Positions 61,213 to 64,000 of a stretch of 64,000 nt of DNA are shown one piece after another. Numbering within the stretch: position 1 is the first letter of the stretch; every line of letters begins with the position of its first letter. Source of the DNA: Iningainema tapete BLCC-T55 (GTDB lineage Bacteria > Cyanobacteriota > Cyanobacteriia > Cyanobacteriales > Nostocaceae). The translations under genes and the position numbers were made by a program. Location of the stretch: contig NZ_JACXAE010000050.1 of the NCBI RefSeq assembly GCF_014698965.1, forward strand, positions 1 through 64,000, given 5' to 3'. A model generated the notes under the pieces. The model worked only from the letters and a program-made list of their open reading frames with translations. It ran no database searches and was not told the origin of the DNA.

Positions 61213-62571
61213 ATGCTAGCGATAACTTACTTAGGACTAATAATTTTTATAGTTTTTTTTGAGATTACTCGCTCGAAAGAAACCAAAATCGATTTTTTAA
61301 CTTTGTTTCATCTTAATTTTTGTCTTTTCTATGCTTTGCCTGGAGCTATTTTGGAGGCTTCATTAGGAACATCATCTTCAGCAACTCGGTTTAATAATGA
61401 ATTTCAGGTAAGTGATTTACAAATTGCTTTGGCAATATTTGGAGGATATTTTTTCATACTACTCGGCTTTCATTCAAAAACTGCTGAAAATTTAGGTAAA
61501 AAAATTATTATTAAATCCTCTAGTCCCACAAAAGTTTTTTTATATGCTGTGTGCTTACTCTTATTTGCTTGCTTTTCAATTTATATATACAGCTTGCAGT
61601 ATGGTGGATTTATGGTTGCCATCTCAAAAGCAAATTTAATCCGAGCGGGGGCAGAAGAACGTGGCATATTTTCCTTTTTTAAAAGGTTTATCTTGTGTTC
61701 ATTTGTTTCTGCTTATTTATTAGGTTCTTACATATTTTGCCAAAAAATCAAAAAAGGAAAGTGGGCATACATAATTTTTGGTATTTCTGTCATTGCTTCA
61801 ATTATTGCGTTTTTAATGTCAAGTTCTCGCGCACCCTTAGTCAACTTTATCCTCGTATTTTATTTAGGTTACGTACTGAAAACTGGAAAATTCTCCTGGT
61901 TGTTTACTATTTCTTTTACCTGGATTGCTGCTCTTTTTATTTTTTATGGTAAAGCATTCTTTTTTAGTCTTACTGCACTACCGGAAGGATTTACTGCCTT
62001 TATTAATAGATTTGTAGAAGCAAATAATTCTCCAGATAGTTTAGGATTTAATGTTTACGAATTATTAAAGCAGAATTTTGCTTATCCTGTTGATTCACTA
62101 TATGTGGCTTTTCATAAAGTGTATAATCCACGGCTTTTCGTCGATTGGTATTATTCTTTTATTTCTTTAGTTCCCGAAAAATTATCAAATATAGAGAAAC
62201 CAGAAACTATTAGTGAAATAAATACTAGGTATCTGACACAAGGAAATGAGTATGTCATACAACCCGGTTTACTAGCCTATGGAATTTATGTTATGTCATG
62301 GCCCGGAATGATGATTAATTGCATTGTATATGGATGGTTTGGTCGCTACGTTCAAAGTATTTTAAGCAATTATCTTCAAAAAATATTTTGGATGCCATTT
62401 ATTTATATATTAATAATACAAATATGGATAGATATTCTGCTGGTAGGAGATCCAGTACTTTTGATCCAAATTAATTTTTGGTCTTTGACATCAATTGGTT
62501 TATTACTTTTATTAACTACAAAATTATCCATAATTAACCAAATAATTACTTTGCCTAAAAGGCTGAAATAA
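61213..62571 (+). CDS. Wzy-like oligosaccharide repeat-unit polymerase
   Basis: 452 aa with about ten spans and a large loop (residues 270-340, EANNSPDSLGFNVYELLKQN). The N-terminus YLGLIIFIVFFEITRSKETK, charged RAGAEERGIFSFFKRF and SSSRAPLVNF are typical for O-antigen polymerases, which are too diverse for finer calls. It joins flipped repeat units at the periplasmic face. Confidence 0.85.
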   Translation: MLAITYLGLIIFIVFFEITRSKETKIDFLTLFHLNFCLFYALPGAILEASLGTSSSATRFNNEFQVSDLQIALAIFGGYFFILLGFHSKTAENLGKKIIIKSSSPTKVFLYAVCLLLFACFSIYIYSLQYGGFMVAISKANLIRAGAEERGIFSFFKRFILCSFVSAYLLGSYIFCQKIKKGKWAYIIFGISVIASIIAFLMSSSRAPLVNFILVFYLGYVLKTGKFSWLFTISFTWIAALFIFYGKAFFFSLTALPEGFTAFINRFVEANNSPDSLGFNVYELLKQNFAYPVDSLYVAFHKVYNPRLFVDWYYSFISLVPEKLSNIEKPETISEINTRYLTQGNEYVIQPGLLAYGIYVMSWPGMMINCIVYGWFGRYVQSILSNYLQKIFWMPFIYILIIQIWIDILLVGDPVLLIQINFWSLTSIGLLLLLTTKLSIINQIITLPKRLK

Positions 62572-62610
62572 AAAACATTAGAATACTAACTTAAGAGGAG
62601 AAGAGAACAC

Positions 62611-63756
62611 ATGAAAAACGCTTATTTTACAACTGGACTTTACACTGGTGGCGCTGAAATGATGCTTTATCATCTCCTATCTAAGATGAATCGAGAGCGG
62701 TTCAGTCCGGTTGTGCTTTCTTTAATGGATGGTGGTACGTTGAGCGATCGCATTGCCGCCTTAGGCATACCTGTTTATACCATCGGCATGAAACCAGGAT
62801 TACCACCTACACCCGCTGCCCTTTGGCGGTTACTCCACATAGTGCATCACCTTAAACCCGATCTCATTCAAGGATGGATGTATCATGGCAATCTTGCGGC
62901 ACTATTAGTAAGTATTTTTTCTTTCCATAAAATACCTGTTTTATGGGGAATTCATCATTCAATTAATTCCTTACAATCTGAAAAGAAAATGACCGCAATG
63001 ATTATTAACTTTTCCGCCAGTATTTCTAAGTGGGCAGAGAAAATTATTTATGTATCTCACAATAGTAAAATTCAGCATGAAGCCATTAACTATTGTTGTA
63101 AAAATAGTTGTATAATTCCTAATGGGTTTGACACATCGTTATTTAAACCATCGCTTGAAGCTAGATTAAACCTTCGCTCAGAACTAGGTTTGTCCAATGA
63201 ATCTTTTCTGATTGGTTTGATATGTCGTTATCATCCAATGAAGGATCATGCTAATTTTCTTAGAGCAGCTGCACTGTTATTAAAGAACTTTCCCAATGTA
63301 CACTTTGTTCTAGCTGGCACAGATGTTAATCAAGAAAATCCTGGTTTGCAGCAGTTAATCAAAGAGTTGGGAATTGTGAATAACATCCACCTACTAGGAG
63401 AGCGTAAAGATATGCCTCGTCTCACTGCTGCTCTCGATATTGCTACCTCCTCCTCTGCCTTTGGTGAAGCATTTCCTTTAGTTATAGGAGAAGCAATGTC
63501 TTGTGGTGTGCCTTGTGTGGTTACAGATATCGGTGATTCAGCTTGGATTGTCGGCAATACAGGGCGAGTCATACCTCCACAAAACTCCGAGGCTTTAGCT
63601 AAAGCTTGGCAAGAGTTGATTCTTCTAGATGCAGAAAGTAAGGAAGCTTTAGGAAAAGCAGCACGCGCCAGAATTATTGAATCCTTTTCTTTAGAAACTG
63701 TTGTTACTCAATATGAAAAATTGTATGAAAGTGTGTTAACTAAAAAATTCAACTAA
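62611..63756 (+). CDS. GT4 glycosyltransferase (fourth)
   Basis: 381 aa. LYTGGAEMMLYHLLSKM; HLKPDLIQGWMYHGNLAALL; HHSIN motif; donor site with ICRYHPMKDHANFLRAA; SSAFGEAFPLVIGEAMSCG; VTDIGDSAWIVGNTG. A different branch from the other three. AGGAG ribosome-binding site upstream. Confidence 0.92.
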   Translation: MKNAYFTTGLYTGGAEMMLYHLLSKMNRERFSPVVLSLMDGGTLSDRIAALGIPVYTIGMKPGLPPTPAALWRLLHIVHHLKPDLIQGWMYHGNLAALLVSIFSFHKIPVLWGIHHSINSLQSEKKMTAMIINFSASISKWAEKIIYVSHNSKIQHEAINYCCKNSCIIPNGFDTSLFKPSLEARLNLRSELGLSNESFLIGLICRYHPMKDHANFLRAAALLLKNFPNVHFVLAGTDVNQENPGLQQLIKELGIVNNIHLLGERKDMPRLTAALDIATSSSAFGEAFPLVIGEAMSCGVPCVVTDIGDSAWIVGNTGRVIPPQNSEALAKAWQELILLDAESKEALGKAARARIIESFSLETVVTQYEKLYESVLTKKFN

Positions 63757-63796
63757 AAGACAAAAGCTTACAAAAAATCAACAAAATTCTGAATTT

Positions 63797-64000
63797 ATGG
63801 CTAAAAGTATCGTTACCGGATCTGCCGGGTTTATTGGTTCTAATCTTGTAGAAGCATTGTTGCAACAAGGTGAAGAAGTCATTGGCATTGATGAATTCAA
63901 TGATTACTACTCCCCGGTATTAAAGCGTAAAAATATTGCGCACTTGCAAAACCATCCTAACTTTCAACTAGTAGAGGGAGACATTCAGTTTTTAGACTGG
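63797..64000 (+). CDS. NAD-dependent sugar-nucleotide epimerase, 5' part only
   Basis: 68 codons to the window edge. KSIVTGSAGFIGSNLVEALL is the GxxGxxG Rossmann start and IDEFNDYYSPVLKRKNI is typical of the UDP-glucuronate 4-epimerase-like branch. Stated as extended SDR; finer call needs the rest. Confidence 0.85.
   Translation, partial: MAKSIVTGSAGFIGSNLVEALLQQGEEVIGIDEFNDYYSPVLKRKNIAHLQNHPNFQLVEGDIQFLDW

Noticed and set aside
1-64000. tRNA or rRNA genes, and an att-site tRNA for the integrase
   Set aside because: No T-loop plus anticodon arrangement was found on either strand by reading; a tRNAscan run would settle it.

Overview
The window looks chromosomal and comes from a filamentous, Nostoc-like cyanobacterium. 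The HIP1 octamer (GCGATCGC) is frequent, heptameric A/T-rich tracts and dispersed palindromes of Nostocales type occur, and the genes include a bacteriophytochrome, a GUN4-domain protein, a DUF2358 protein and a short-tract-repeat-rich secreted protein. Core chromosomal genes (uvrA, mobA, ilvN) sit next to accessory islands that look derived from plasmids or integrative elements.

Layout. (1) 1-14.9 kb is accessory, plasmid/ICE-like DNA: a Pro-rich glycine-zipper protein, a 2OG-Fe(II) oxygenase-like protein, a minimal tyrosine recombinase coupled to an L,D-transpeptidase-like gene, a ribbon-helix-helix gene with repeated operator-like sites, and a run of small, tightly coupled genes of unknown function (6.2-10.8 kb). 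Directly after that run, starting inside the stop codon of its last gene, lies a sequence with all the elements of a type I hammerhead self-cleaving ribozyme (10766-10886). An IS110-like DEDD transposase, a signal peptidase and a nonsense-interrupted HlyD-like gene follow. (2) 15-19 kb holds a membrane protein with a predicted death-fold-like N-terminus and two related secreted proteins. (3) 19.4-26.5 kb holds a GUN4 protein, an RND efflux pair, three very small membrane proteins and an MFS transporter. (4) 26.9-35.4 kb holds a biliverdin-type phytochrome hybrid kinase with a second sensor kinase, then an SH3/transpeptidase-like protein, DUF2358, a GST, and a TauE/DUF1634 pair. (5) 35.4-47.7 kb is a second accessory island: a Rep-like protein with an iteron array of about 40-bp period, vapBC-like and PIN toxin modules, a two-gene kinase-helicase plus PLD system matching type I Mokosh anti-phage defence, and debris of higBA together with a duplicated 3' end of uvrA. 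(6) 47.7-52 kb holds uvrA, mobA and ilvN. (7) 52.7-64 kb is an exopolysaccharide/O-antigen-type cluster: FlaA1-like epimerase/dehydratase, lipoprotein, four GT4 glycosyltransferases, a MurJ/MVF flippase, a Wzy-like polymerase and a sugar epimerase cut by the window edge.

The strongest items for follow-up are the hammerhead ribozyme upstream of the IS110-like transposase, the Mokosh-type operon, the Rep/iteron locus, the recombination scars around uvrA, and several DNA motifs repeated far above chance inside coding sequence (TGCAA/TTGCA at 6.7-7.2 kb and GTTGGTGAGC at 4.3-4.5 kb). All assignments come from reading the sequence; no database search was possible. CDS coordinates include the stop codon.
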